The translations under genes and the position numbers were made by a program. Shown piece after piece: positions 29,842 through 38,331 of a stretch of 64,000 nt of DNA; the first letter of the stretch is position 1; each line of letters opens with the position of its first letter. Under the pieces are notes generated by a model. That model was not told the origin of the DNA. It worked only from the letters and a program-made list of their open reading frames with translations, and did no database searches. Source of the DNA: Marisediminicola antarctica (GTDB lineage: Bacteria > Actinomycetota > Actinomycetes > Actinomycetales > Microbacteriaceae); assembly GCF_009930795.1 (NCBI RefSeq), contig NZ_CP017146.1:2790001-2854000 (forward strand), in the 5' to 3' direction.

Positions 29842-30450
29842 ATGACAAGTGAGCACTACTTCTCAGCGAAGCCCGAGAGTGAGCTCAAACTCCGGCGTTT
29901 CTCGGTGACTCTCGCCGGCCGCCAGGTCGAGCTGACCACCGCAGGCGGCATATTCAGCCCCGAGCGCATCGACGCCGGCACCCAGGTGCTGCTTGGCAGC
30001 ATCCCGAAGCCGCCTCCCGGAGGCAACCTGCTCGATCTCGGCTGCGGCTGGGGACCGATTGCGCTCACCCTCGCACTCGAGTCACCGAACGCCACGGTCT
30101 GGGCCGTCGACGTCAACGAGCGTGCTCTCGATCTGGTGCGTCGCAATGCCGCCGAACTGGGCCTCACGAATGTCAACGCCTGCCTGCCCGACGATGTTCC
30201 CGCCGACATGAGCTTCATGACGATCTGGTCGAATCCGCCGATCCGGGTGGGCAAGAACGAGCTGCACGGCTTACTCGAGCGTTGGCTGCCGCGGCTCGAG
30301 CACGCTGCCGACGCCTGGCTCGTCGTGCAGCGCAATCTCGGCTCCGACTCGCTGCATCGCTGGCTCGAGGGCTCATTGCCGGAGGATTGCTCAGTCATCC
30401 GCTCGTCCACCAGCAAGGGCTACCGCGTGCTGCGGGTGCGGCGCCGCTAG
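29842..30450 (+). CDS. RsmC-like class I SAM-dependent methyltransferase
   Basis: 202 residues matching the C-terminal half of RsmC, the 16S rRNA guanine-N2 methyltransferase. Motif I is LLDLGCGWGPIALTLA (about 64-79), motif II VWAVDVNERAL and motif IV SNPPIRVGK (about 133-141), the NPP[FY]-type loop of base N-methyltransferases. It lacks the N-terminal pseudo-domain of E. coli RsmC, as single-domain homologues do. Convergent with dapF, 17 bases apart. The RNA target is inferred. Confidence 0.88.
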   Translation: MTSEHYFSAKPESELKLRRFSVTLAGRQVELTTAGGIFSPERIDAGTQVLLGSIPKPPPGGNLLDLGCGWGPIALTLALESPNATVWAVDVNERALDLVRRNAAELGLTNVNACLPDDVPADMSFMTIWSNPPIRVGKNELHGLLERWLPRLEHAADAWLVVQRNLGSDSLHRWLEGSLPEDCSVIRSSTSKGYRVLRVRRR

Positions 30451-30467
30451 CGGCAGGACGATGGGCG

Positions 30468-31346
30468 CTAGAGACTGAGGTCACCCTCGAAGACGAGCTC
30501 CGCCGGACCGCTCAGGGCCACGTGCTCGCCGTCCTCCGCCGCGAACATCCGCACGCCGAGAGTGCCTCCGGGTACCTCGACCCTCCACTGGTTCGGTGCG
30601 CCGGCACCCGCCCAGTATCGGGTGGCCAGCGCTGCGGCGGCCGCTCCGGTGCCGCAGGAGAGCGTCTCCCCGCTGCCGCGCTCGTGCACCCGCATGCGGA
30701 TGTGACCCACTCCGTCGATGACGAGCGGGTCCATCGGCACGACGAACTCGACGTTCGCCCCCTCCGGCGCCTCCGGCTCGAGGACCGGGATGAACGACAG
30801 GTCAGCACTGTCGAGTTCCTCCTCGCTGGCCAGAGCGACGACCACGTGCGGGTTTCCGAGGTTGATGCCCAGTCCGGGTCGGGCGACCTGGAGGTTCTTG
30901 GCGCGCACGAGGGGCTCGCCGCCGTCGAGCAACCATCGGCCGAGGTCGACCTGGTACCCGCTGCGGTTGCCCTGCACGTCGCGCACGCCGCCGCGGGTGC
31001 CGATGACCATCGTCTCGCCTGGTCCGAGCTCAGCAAGGCCGTTGTCGACGAGGTAGCGGGCGAAGACGCGGATGCCGTTGCCGCACATCTCCGACGGCGA
31101 CCCATCGGCGTTGTGATAGTCCATGAACCATTCCGCCGAGTCGTCCTCCGCGAGGGCGGCGGCCCCCTCCGGCAGGCTTCGCGAGCGCACGGCGCGGATG
31201 ACGCCATCGCCTCCGACACCAAAATGCCGGTCGGCGATGGCGGCCAGCTGCGCCGTGCTCAGGTCGATCTGTCCGTCGGGGTCAGCGAACAGCACGAAGT
31301 CATTGCCCGTGCCGTGGCCCTTGGTGAAGTGGATGGTGATGCTCAC
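30468..31346 (-). CDS. dapF: Diaminopimelate epimerase
   Basis: Converts LL- to meso-diaminopimelate for lysine and peptidoglycan. 292 residues with the two catalytic cysteines in [15 protein letters not shown] and [11 protein letters not shown] and the N-terminal [13 protein letters not shown] start overlaps the miaA stop (GTGA). Other dap genes (dapA, dapB) lie further along this window. Confidence 0.96.
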   Translation of the reverse strand: MSITIHFTKGHGTGNDFVLFADPDGQIDLSTAQLAAIADRHFGVGGDGVIRAVRSRSLPEGAAALAEDDSAEWFMDYHNADGSPSEMCGNGIRVFARYLVDNGLAELGPGETMVIGTRGGVRDVQGNRSGYQVDLGRWLLDGGEPLVRAKNLQVARPGLGINLGNPHVVVALASEEELDSADLSFIPVLEPEAPEGANVEFVVPMDPLVIDGVGHIRMRVHERGSGETLSCGTGAAAAALATRYWAGAGAPNQWRVEVPGGTLGVRMFAAEDGEHVALSGPAELVFEGDLSL

Positions 31347-32299
31347 TCGTCAATGGTAGCCAGAACGGTGGCGGCCAGGACGCGATCGATCGCGGCGCCG
31401 CTGACCGGCGCATCCTCCGCACCGGGCGCGGTGCCGCCGGCGAACCAGATCGTGCCCGGATACCGCCTGAACCAGCCGACCTGGCGCCGGGCGTAGCGGC
31501 GGGTGAGCGCCTGGGTTTGCTCGATCGCCTCCTCCTCCCCGAGAGTGCAGTGCAGCTGTGCGATGGCCTGCGAGTAGCCGATGGCGCGGCTGGCGGTCAC
31601 CCCGCGCTCGAGGCCTCGACCGATCAGGGCCTCGACCTCGGCGAGGAGGCCCCCGCTCCACATCATCCGCACCCGCTCATCGAGCCGCTCGACGAGCTCG
31701 GCGCGCGGAACCTGCAGTCCGAGCACGGTGGTCGGAGTCCAGAGCGCGGACTCGTCGGGCAGCCCCGACCCGAAGGGCTCCCCCGTCATCTCGATAACCT
31801 CGAGGGCGCGCACGATGCGCCGGCCGTTGTGCGGACCGATCGCCGTTGCCGCCGCCGGGTCGAGCTCAGTCAGGCGGCGGGCAAGCGTGCCGGGGCCAGC
31901 CTCGAGCAGCTCGGCCTCGAGCCGGGCGCGGATGACCGGATCGGTGCCGGGAAACTGGAAGTCGTAGATGACCGACGAGACGTACAGGCCGGATCCGCCG
32001 ACGAGGATCGGCACGGCGCCGCGCTGGTGGATCTCGTCGATGGCCGTGCGGGCCGCGAGCTGGTAGTCCGCGACGCTCGCCTCGGCCGTCACGTCGAGCA
32101 CGTCGAGCAGGTGGTGCCGGATGCCGCGCCGGTCGGCGACCGGCAGCTTGGCCGTGCCGATGTCCATGCCCCGGTACAGCTGGGAGGCATCCGCGTTGAC
32201 GATCTCGGCCGCACGCCCGGCATCCGCGAGCCGCTCGGCGATGTCGAGGGAGAGCCCGGACTTGCCGGTGCCGGTGGCGCCGACGACCGCGATCAGCAT
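31343..32299 (-). CDS. miaA: tRNA dimethylallyltransferase
   Basis: Adds the isopentenyl group to A37 of tRNAs reading UNN codons. 318 residues beginning [21 protein letters not shown] (P-loop at 8-15), with [28 protein letters not shown] and the C-terminal [19 protein letters not shown]. The ATG at 32299 is the first residue of the conserved domain; it follows miaB after 20 bases and supplies the substrate of MiaB. Confidence 0.96.
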   Translation of the reverse strand: MLIAVVGATGTGKSGLSLDIAERLADAGRAAEIVNADASQLYRGMDIGTAKLPVADRRGIRHHLLDVLDVTAEASVADYQLAARTAIDEIHQRGAVPILVGGSGLYVSSVIYDFQFPGTDPVIRARLEAELLEAGPGTLARRLTELDPAAATAIGPHNGRRIVRALEVIEMTGEPFGSGLPDESALWTPTTVLGLQVPRAELVERLDERVRMMWSGGLLAEVEALIGRGLERGVTASRAIGYSQAIAQLHCTLGEEEAIEQTQALTRRYARRQVGWFRRYPGTIWFAGGTAPGAEDAPVSGAAIDRVLAATVLATIDE

Positions 32300-32319
32300 G
32301 GGCTCTCGCCGATGCTCGA

Positions 32320-33882
32320 TCAGCGTTCGCCGTCGGACGGGTCGTAGATCGGCGCCGTCGATACACGAAGGGTCGGCAGTCCGAGCGAGACGCGACCGGG
32401 CGCCGAGGGCACCGAGCCCGCCACGGCTGGCACACCGCACGAGTCTGCCTCGGCGCGGTCCCACGCGTCGCCCGCACGGGTGCGCCGGATGGCGAGCGGC
32501 GAGTGGTCGGCGCTGTCGGCGATGAGGTGGAACGGTTTGGCGTCGCTGATCACGACTGTCACGACGTCGCCCGGGCGGGGAATGTCACTGTGCGGCGGCA
32601 CCTCGAAGTGCACGAGGCGCGAATCCTCGGCGCGCCCGGAGAGCCGATGGGTGCTCGCGTCTTTCTTTCCCTCAGCACCGACGAGCACGTTGACGGTGTG
32701 GCCGACGAGTTTCTGGTTCTCCTCCCAGGAGATGCGGTCCTGCAGCGCGGTGAGGCGTTCGTAGCGCTCCTGCACGACGGCCTTGGGGATCTGGTCGGGC
32801 ATCGTCGCCGCGGGCGTTCCCTCACGGATCGAGTACTGGAACGTGAATGCCGAGGCGAACCGGGCGAGCTCCACCACGCGGAGGGTTTCCTGAAAGTCCT
32901 CCTCGGTCTCCCCGGGGAAGCCGACGATGATGTCCGTGGAGATCGCGGCGAGCGGGATTCTCGCGCGCACCCGGTCGAGGATCCCGAGGAACTTCTCGGA
33001 GCGGTAGCTGCGGCGCATGGCCTTGAGCACGCGGTCGGAGCCCGACTGCAGCGGCATGTGCAACTGAGGCATCACGGCATCCGTCTCGGCCATCGCATCA
33101 ATGACGTCGTCGGTGAAGGCGGCGGGGTGCGGGCTCGTGAAACGCACCCGCTCGAGTCCCTCGATGGTTCCGGCCGCGCGCAGCAGCTTGCCGAACGCCT
33201 GGCGGTCGCCGAACTCGACGCCATAGGAGTTGACGTTCTGGCCCAGCAGCGTCACCTCGATGGCGCCGTCGTCGACCATGGCCGCGATCTCGGCGAGGAT
33301 GTCGCCGGGGCGGCGGTCCTTCTCCTTGCCGCGCAGCGCGGGCACGATGCAGAAGGTGCAGGTGTTGTTGCAGCCGACCGAGATCGATACCCAGCCGCTG
33401 TGAGTGGACTCGCGCTTGGTCGGGAGCGTGGAGGGGAAGACATCGAGCGATTCGAGAATCTCGAGCTGCGCCTCTCCGTTGTGCCGCGCCCGCTCGAGCA
33501 GCGCCGGCAGCGATCCCATGTTGTGAGTGCCGAACACCACGTCGACCCAGGGCGCCTTCTCGAGGATGACGTTCTTGTCTTTCTGGGCCAGGCATCCGCC
33601 GACGGCGATCTGCATGCCCTCGTGTTCCCGCTTGACCGAGGCGAGCATGCCGAGGTTGCCGTAGAGCTTGTTGTCGGCGTTCTCCCGAACGGCGCAGGTG
33701 TTGATGACCACGACATCGGCTCGCGCGCCTGCGGCAGCAACGTAACCGGCGGCCTCGAGCGAGCCGCTCAGCCGCTCGGAGTCGTGAACGTTCATCTGAC
33801 AGCCGAAGGTGCGGACCTCGTAGGTTCGCGCTGCGACAGCCTCGGATGCGGCGGGGGCGGATGCTGGCGCGGTGATGGTCAT
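32320..33882 (-). CDS. miaB: tRNA-2-methylthio-N6-dimethylallyladenosine synthase
   Basis: Radical-SAM methylthiotransferase acting on the MiaA product. 520 residues: MTTase domain with three cluster cysteines ([23 protein letters not shown]), radical SAM motif CNNTCTFC (about 175-182), and a TRAM domain near 385-455. A 60-residue tail of low conservation follows. Start ATG 33882; a TAGGCT hexamer lies nine bases upstream. Confidence 0.96.
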   Translation of the reverse strand: MTITAPASAPAASEAVAARTYEVRTFGCQMNVHDSERLSGSLEAAGYVAAAGARADVVVINTCAVRENADNKLYGNLGMLASVKREHEGMQIAVGGCLAQKDKNVILEKAPWVDVVFGTHNMGSLPALLERARHNGEAQLEILESLDVFPSTLPTKRESTHSGWVSISVGCNNTCTFCIVPALRGKEKDRRPGDILAEIAAMVDDGAIEVTLLGQNVNSYGVEFGDRQAFGKLLRAAGTIEGLERVRFTSPHPAAFTDDVIDAMAETDAVMPQLHMPLQSGSDRVLKAMRRSYRSEKFLGILDRVRARIPLAAISTDIIVGFPGETEEDFQETLRVVELARFASAFTFQYSIREGTPAATMPDQIPKAVVQERYERLTALQDRISWEENQKLVGHTVNVLVGAEGKKDASTHRLSGRAEDSRLVHFEVPPHSDIPRPGDVVTVVISDAKPFHLIADSADHSPLAIRRTRAGDAWDRAEADSCGVPAVAGSVPSAPGRVSLGLPTLRVSTAPIYDPSDGER

Positions 33883-33891
33883 GATCCCAAA

Positions 33892-33897
33892 AGCCTA
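33892..33897 (-). promoter_or_regulatory. Candidate -10 of miaB-miaA-dapF
   Basis: TAGGCT on the minus strand, nine bases before the miaB ATG. Confidence 0.4.
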
Positions 33898-33916
33898 ACC
33901 CGCTTGGCGGCCCGCC

Positions 33917-34010
33917 CATCCTGACAGCACCGGCCGTCCTGACAGCACCGGCCGTCCTGACAGCATCATCGGCCGTCCTGACAGCATCGGCCGTCCTGAC
34001 GGCACCGGCC
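33917..34010. repeat. 18-bp tandem repeat, five copies
   Basis: Unit CGTCCTGACAGCACCGGC; one copy is 21 bp and the others 18 bp with one or two changes. The array fills the gap between the recX stop and the miaB promoter. Confidence 0.8.
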
Positions 34011-34039
34011 GTGACCACGCCGGCGGGATGGCGCCGCCG

Positions 34040-34702
34040 TCATCGGAAGCGGACGGCCGAGCCCCCCGCATCGAGCGCCTCGTCGACTGCGGTGCGGATG
34101 ACGCTCGACGGATACCCCTTGCGCATGAGGAATGCCGTGAGTCGGCGCTTCGCGGTGGTCTGGTCGAGCGACCGCAACTGCGGGGCTCGCTTGTGCGCAA
34201 GCTCCTTGGCTCGCTCGAGTTCGCTGTCGTCGCTGAGCTGCTCGAGAGACTCCTCTATCTGCGCCGGATCGATGTGCCTGCGGCGCATCTCCGCAATGAG
34301 CGCGCTGCGCCCGAGGCCTTTGCGCTCGTGCTGGGTGCGCACGATCGTCTCGGCCAGCGACGCGTCGTCGATGAGACCGACGCTGGCGAGCCGGTCGAGC
34401 TCGGCCTCGACCTCGTCGGGATCGAGTTCCCGAGCCACCAGGATCTGCTCGAGCTCCCAACGGGACATTCCGCGACGCGTGAGTGCGGTCATACTCACGT
34501 TGGCCGCACGATCCGCCCGGCGCGCTGCGGCCTTCTCCGACGCAGTCGCAGCGACCTGTTCCGGTTCCGCCTCGGTGACCTGCTCCGGTTCCTCTGGCAG
34601 TTCCTCGAACGCCACCTTGCGGATCGGCGTCACGGTGGCGAGAGGGACACTCTCGCCACCGCCGGTCGGCTCGACGTACCAGCCGTCGGTCGGCCGCGTC
34701 AC
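34040..34702 (-). CDS. recX: RecA regulator RecX
   Basis: 220 residues from GTG 34702. Three RecX helical repeats are visible: LTRRGMSRWELEQILVARELD (about 75-95), IDDASLAETIVRTQHERKGLGRSALIAEMRRRHID and TTAKRRLTAFLMRKGYPSSVIRTAVDEAL. The first 60 residues are a poorly conserved acidic N-terminus. It follows recA by 61 bases, the usual arrangement, and limits RecA filaments. The start could be a little upstream; the frame is open to 34849 inside recA. Confidence 0.9.
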   Translation of the reverse strand: MTRPTDGWYVEPTGGGESVPLATVTPIRKVAFEELPEEPEQVTEAEPEQVAATASEKAAARRADRAANVSMTALTRRGMSRWELEQILVARELDPDEVEAELDRLASVGLIDDASLAETIVRTQHERKGLGRSALIAEMRRRHIDPAQIEESLEQLSDDSELERAKELAHKRAPQLRSLDQTTAKRRLTAFLMRKGYPSSVIRTAVDEALDAGGSAVRFR

Positions 34703-34763
34703 GATACTGCCCCGGTGGCGGTCGGGCGTGCGCTGGCAAGCCTGATCGGACGCCGCGTCATTC

Positions 34764-35873
34764 TCAGACCGCCTTGCGCGAGGCGAGCTTCTTCTGGATC
34801 GGCTCGACCGCCGCGGTCTTCGCCGTGTCGGCCGCCTTAGCCGGGTCACCGGCTGCGGCAGCGGGTGCGTTCGGGTCGGCCGCCATGCCGAGCTTGATCA
34901 TGATCTTCTTCTCGATGTCGAGGGCAATCTCGGGGTTTCTCAGCAGGAAGTTGCGTGAGTTGTCCTTGCCCTGACCCAGCTGGTCGCCGTTGTAGGTGTA
35001 CCACGCCCCCGACTTGCGCACGATCTCGTGCTCGACGCCGAAGTCGATGAGGCTTCCCTCGCGTGAGATGCCGACGCCGTAGAGGATGTCGAACTCGGCC
35101 TGCTTGAACGGGGGCGCCATCTTGTTCTTCACGACCTTCACCCGGGTGCGGTTACCGTAGGCCTCTGTGCCATCTTTCAGAGTCTCGATACGGCGGATAT
35201 CGAGTCGAACCGACGCGTAGAACTTGAGCGCCTTGCCTCCCGCGGTGGTCTCGGGGCTTCCGAAGAACACCCCGATCTTCTCGCGGAGCTGGTTGATGAA
35301 GATCATCGTCGTGTTGGTCTGGCTCAGGCCACCCGTGAGCTTGCGCAGCGCCTGCGACATGAGGCGCGCCTGCAGACCGACGTGGGAGTCGCCCATCTCT
35401 CCTTCGATCTCCGCGCGCGGGACGAGGGCGGCGACGGAGTCGATGACGATGAGGTCGATCGAGCCGGAACGGACGAGCATGTCGGCGATTTCGAGTGCCT
35501 GCTCACCCGTGTCGGGCTGGGAGACCAGGAGGGCGTCGATGTCGACGCCGAGCTTCTGCGCGTAGTCCGGATCGAGCGCGTGCTCGGCGTCAATGAAGGC
35601 GGCGATGCCGCCGGCCTTCTGCGCATTCGCGATGGCGTGCAGCGTGAGGGTCGTCTTACCGGAGGACTCCGGGCCGTAGATCTCCACGATGCGGCCGCGG
35701 GGAAGCCCGCCAATGCCGAGCGCGACATCCAGGGCGATCGACCCTGTCGGGATCACCGCGACGGGGGCGCGCTCGTCGCTGCCGAGCCGCATGACGGAGC
35801 CCTTGCCGAACTGGCGGTCAATCTGTGCGAGGGCGGTTTCGAGCGACTTTTCGCGATCTGCTGCTGATGCCAT
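34764..35873 (-). CDS. recA: Recombinase RecA
   Basis: 369 residues from ATG 35873 with AAGGAG six bases upstream. P-loop GPESSGKT at 67-74, Walker [13 protein letters not shown], and the L1/L2 loops GEMGDSHVG and [23 protein letters not shown], with no intein. The acidic tail is replaced by an Ala-rich one ending in LASRKAV. It is under LexA control through the box at 36109-36122 and has a leader of about 215 bases. The frame stays open 93 codons upstream, without RecA similarity. Confidence 0.98.
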   Translation of the reverse strand: MASAADREKSLETALAQIDRQFGKGSVMRLGSDERAPVAVIPTGSIALDVALGIGGLPRGRIVEIYGPESSGKTTLTLHAIANAQKAGGIAAFIDAEHALDPDYAQKLGVDIDALLVSQPDTGEQALEIADMLVRSGSIDLIVIDSVAALVPRAEIEGEMGDSHVGLQARLMSQALRKLTGGLSQTNTTMIFINQLREKIGVFFGSPETTAGGKALKFYASVRLDIRRIETLKDGTEAYGNRTRVKVVKNKMAPPFKQAEFDILYGVGISREGSLIDFGVEHEIVRKSGAWYTYNGDQLGQGKDNSRNFLLRNPEIALDIEKKIMIKLGMAADPNAPAAAAGDPAKAADTAKTAAVEPIQKKLASRKAV

Positions 35874-36108
35874 GGGAGGCTCCTTGTGACTAGAGGGTTG
35901 TGCGCCTATAGGCTGCCGCTTCACTGCCAGGCCGATGTTGCAGGGCCCGGCAGTCCGCGACAAGGCTGGTGTTACGGGTGGTGCTTGTCGTTGGTTCGTC
36001 TCCAACAACTGCGACTGTACGCTCGGGGTCTGACATTCCTGTCGACCCTCACCGGCATCAGTGCACAGACCGTCTTCGATTGCGCCTGTGCAGGAGTTTA
36101 GTAAGAAC

Positions 36109-36122
36109 CGAACGAATGTTCG
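36109..36122. promoter_or_regulatory. LexA (SOS) box of recA
   Basis: CGAAC-GAAT-GTTCG is a perfect palindrome matching the actinobacterial SOS consensus. A TAAACT (-10 candidate, 36095-36100, minus strand) lies 8 bases downstream. The stretch 35874-36108 is recA leader without any gene I can support. Confidence 0.9.
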
Positions 36123-36290
36123 ACCCCAAGGATGCGCGTGTCGCACATTCACGCCCCGGCAAGGGGAACCGCGCGTGGGCGGTCGGCGCGAGCCCGCGAG
36201 TCGCCCACTAAAGCGGCATCCACACCCCGCAAGGGGACGTAAGCAGGCAACTCACGCAATATTGGCACGCGGCCGACTGCCCGCGGCCGG

Positions 36291-36512
36291 CTACTTCTTC
36301 GGCAGCTGCCCTACGCCGTAGCGCCGGTTGGGGGGAACGTCGGTCGACGCGCAGAGGGCGACCCAGATCTCTTTCGTGTCGATGCCCGCGGCTATGGCCT
36401 GCACCGCCGTGCGGTCCCCCAGAGCGCCAAGCACCAGGTCGCGCGTGACGGTTCGCCCGTATCCCTCGCCGAACTCGTCGGCCACGGCCTGCCAGAATTC
36501 GCTCACTCTCAC
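36291..36512 (-). CDS. DUF3046 protein
   Basis: 73 residues: VSEFWQAVADEFGEGYGRTVTRDLVLGALGDRTAVQAIAAGIDTKEIWVALCASTDVPP is the whole DUF3046 domain, which is found beside recA in many actinobacteria. Function unknown. Start is GTG 36512 or GTG 36506. The spacer to the recA SOS box is about 170 bases without another gene. Confidence 0.88.
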   Translation of the reverse strand: MRVSEFWQAVADEFGEGYGRTVTRDLVLGALGDRTAVQAIAAGIDTKEIWVALCASTDVPPNRRYGVGQLPKK

Positions 36513-36648
36513 CCGACAACGCTAACAAGACCCGAGGCACACCCACTACACGACGCACGCGGAGCCAGTCGGATGCTGGTCCCCTGTGCGACCCGCAAAA
36601 GTTGCACGGCACGTCGCAACCTCGAAGGCCTCGGCGCCCCTAAACGAC

Positions 36649-36678
36649 AAATGCCCCGGCGGTGAGACCGGGGCATTT
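36649..36678 (-). terminator. Terminator of clgR
   Basis: An 11-bp perfect stem (AAATGCCCCGG / CCGGGGCATTT) with an 8-base loop, 17 bases after the clgR stop. The rest of 36513-36695 shows no feature. Confidence 0.8.
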
Positions 36679-36695
36679 GATCGATTGGGTGTGTT

Positions 36696-37004
36696 CTAAC
36701 GGACAGCAAGGTCCGCATCGAAATTGGCGACGAGGTCATCCGGAACGGTATCGGGGATCCGATTGAGACCCTCGATGACGGCGAGGCGATCGCCGACTTC
36801 GCGCATGATGACAGATATGGGAGTGTCGAGGGCATCTGCAACAGAAGCGAGGATCTCAGAGCTGGCCTCTTTCTGGCCTCGCTCCACCTCGCTCAGGTAA
36901 CCGAGAGCAACACTGGCCTTGCTCGCGACCTGGCGAAGGGTTCGACCCTTCTGCAGGCGGAAGTCCCGGAGCACATCTCCGATTTCTTGGCGTACTAGTA
37001 CCAT
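36696..37004 (-). CDS. clgR: XRE-family regulator ClgR
   Basis: 102 residues; helix-turn-helix RTLRQVASKASVALGYLSEVERGQKEASSEILASVADAL (about 23-62) matches ClgR, the activator of clp protease and repair genes in actinobacteria. Its place after ftsK-pgsA-cinA and before recA is the usual clgR position. The ATG at 37004 follows GGAGGAG by 8 bases; the longer frame to 37085 has no such signal. Confidence 0.88.
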   Translation of the reverse strand: MVLVRQEIGDVLRDFRLQKGRTLRQVASKASVALGYLSEVERGQKEASSEILASVADALDTPISVIMREVGDRLAVIEGLNRIPDTVPDDLVANFDADLAVR

Positions 37005-37050
37005 CTGGACTCTCCTCCTTAGATGACTGACCCGTGTTGTAGATGCGTGC

Positions 37051-37076
37051 CAGGAGTTGCGGTAGCGCAACTCCTG
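37051..37076. promoter_or_regulatory. Perfect 26-bp palindrome upstream of clgR
   Basis: CAGGAGTTGCG-GTAG-CGCAACTCCTG, an 11-bp stem with a 4-base centre, 47 bases before the clgR ATG. It is either an operator (perhaps for ClgR itself) or a hairpin in the clgR leader; there is no T-run for a terminator. Confidence 0.55.
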
Positions 37077-37104
37077 ATGACCCAAACTCTATCGAGAACA
37101 ATCT

Positions 37105-37126
37105 GTGTGACGCTTGTTAATCACAC
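37105..37126. promoter_or_regulatory. Inverted repeat in the clgR promoter region
   Basis: GTGTGA-N10-TCACAC. The half sites resemble CRP-type sites but the spacing (10 instead of 6) is wrong, so the binding protein is unknown. Confidence 0.35.
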
Positions 37127-37167
37127 CTATGTAACGAGATCGAAACGCGAATCATTCCCCGCGATAG

Positions 37168-37653
37168 CTAGCCGTGGCGCAGTAGTTTAGCCAGTTCGCT
37201 GAGGGATTCGGAGACGACGCGAATCCGGATGTCTTCGCGGGAGCCCGGTACCTGCAAGTGGAGCACTTCTACCCTGTCGCCGATCGCGATTGCGACGTAC
37301 GCCTCGCCCGGCGAGTGTCCATCCTGGGCGCCGGGGCCCGCGACTCCCGTCGTTGCGAGGCCGATGTCGGCGGGGGTGCCGTCAATCGACAGCAACTGGC
37401 GCACGCCCGTCGCCATTTGCCGGGCCACCTCGGGGTGGACCGGTCCCTCCGCGGCGAGCAGCTCCGCCGACACGCCCAGCAGGGAGTGCTTGAGGTCGGT
37501 GGCATAGGCGACCACTCCCCCGCGGACCACGACGGATGCCCCGGGGATCGCCACAAGCTCGGCGACGAGCAGGCCGCCGGTGAGCGATTCCGCGACCGCA
37601 ACCGACAGCTTCCGCGTGGTCAGCTCGGAGACGATCGCGTGAGCGAGGCTCAC
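37168..37653 (-). CDS. cinA: CinA C-terminal domain protein (nicotinamide-nucleotide amidase)
   Basis: 161 residues containing only the CinA C-terminal amidase domain: SVAVAESLTGGLLVAELVAIPGAS…GGVVAYATDLKHSLLGV and TTGVAGPGAQDGHSPGEAYVAI. The domain deamidates NMN to NaMN. GTG start overlaps the pgsA stop (GTGA). The N-terminal MoeA-like domain of long CinA proteins is absent, as usual at this locus. Confidence 0.92.
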   Translation of the reverse strand: MSLAHAIVSELTTRKLSVAVAESLTGGLLVAELVAIPGASVVVRGGVVAYATDLKHSLLGVSAELLAAEGPVHPEVARQMATGVRQLLSIDGTPADIGLATTGVAGPGAQDGHSPGEAYVAIAIGDRVEVLHLQVPGSREDIRIRVVSESLSELAKLLRHG

Positions 37654-38327
37654 GCCTGGGTGCCAGGACGGTTGCCGCGGTACGCCTTCCACAGGTAGTC
37701 CGCGCCGGTGATGACGGTCACGATGACGGCGAGCCCCATAAGGATCGCGTTGACCCAGAGGATCCAGTCTCCGACCACGAGCTGCAGGGGGAACAGGTAG
37801 AGCGAGATCGCAACGGACTGCAGCACTGTCTTGAGCTTGCCGCCGCTCGAGGCCGGGACGACGCGGGTGCGCAACACGGCGAATCGGAAGGCGGTAATGC
37901 CCAACTCGCGCACCATGATGATGATCGTGACCCACCAGGGCAGCTCGCCGAGGATCGAGAGTCCAACCAGGGCGCCGCCGATGAGCACCTTGTCGGCGAT
38001 CGGGTCGAGAATCTTACCGAGGTCGGTGACGAGGTTCTGGCGGCGGGCGAGCAGGCCGTCAACGCTGTCGGTGATGATCGCGACCACGAAGAGCACTGCC
38101 GCGATGATGCGCAGGGGGCCCAGTGCGCCTTCGTCGGCGAGAAGCAGCCATATGAAGGCCGGTGCCATCAGGATGCGGACGACGGTGATGATGTTGGCGA
38201 TGTTGCCCGAGCTTGCGGGGGTCTCGCCCGACCGGACGACCCTGCCGCGCATCGGGTTGGGGCGGCGCGGAGTGGGCTCCCCCGACGAGTCGGAGGGCGG
38301 ACCCGGTGGCACTCGATCAGTTGCCAC
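37650..38327 (-). CDS. pgsA: CDP-diacylglycerol-glycerol-3-phosphate 3-phosphatidyltransferase
   Basis: 225 residues, about five membrane helices after a 40-residue cytoplasmic N-terminus. The CDP-alcohol phosphotransferase motif D-x2-DG-x2-AR-x8-G-x3-D-x3-D is seen as DSVDGLLARRQNLVTDLGKI followed by LDPIAD (about 83-105). Makes phosphatidylglycerophosphate. Starts 4 bases after the ftsK stop, so translation is coupled. Confidence 0.93.
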   Translation of the reverse strand: MATDRVPPGPPSDSSGEPTPRRPNPMRGRVVRSGETPASSGNIANIITVVRILMAPAFIWLLLADEGALGPLRIIAAVLFVVAIITDSVDGLLARRQNLVTDLGKILDPIADKVLIGGALVGLSILGELPWWVTIIIMVRELGITAFRFAVLRTRVVPASSGGKLKTVLQSVAISLYLFPLQLVVGDWILWVNAILMGLAVIVTVITGADYLWKAYRGNRPGTQA

Positions 38328-38331
38328 GGCG

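Noticed and set aside
35874-36152. 93-codon N-terminal extension of RecA
   Set aside because: No similarity to RecA and the ATG at 35873 has a strong ribosome binding site; the SOS box lies within the extension.
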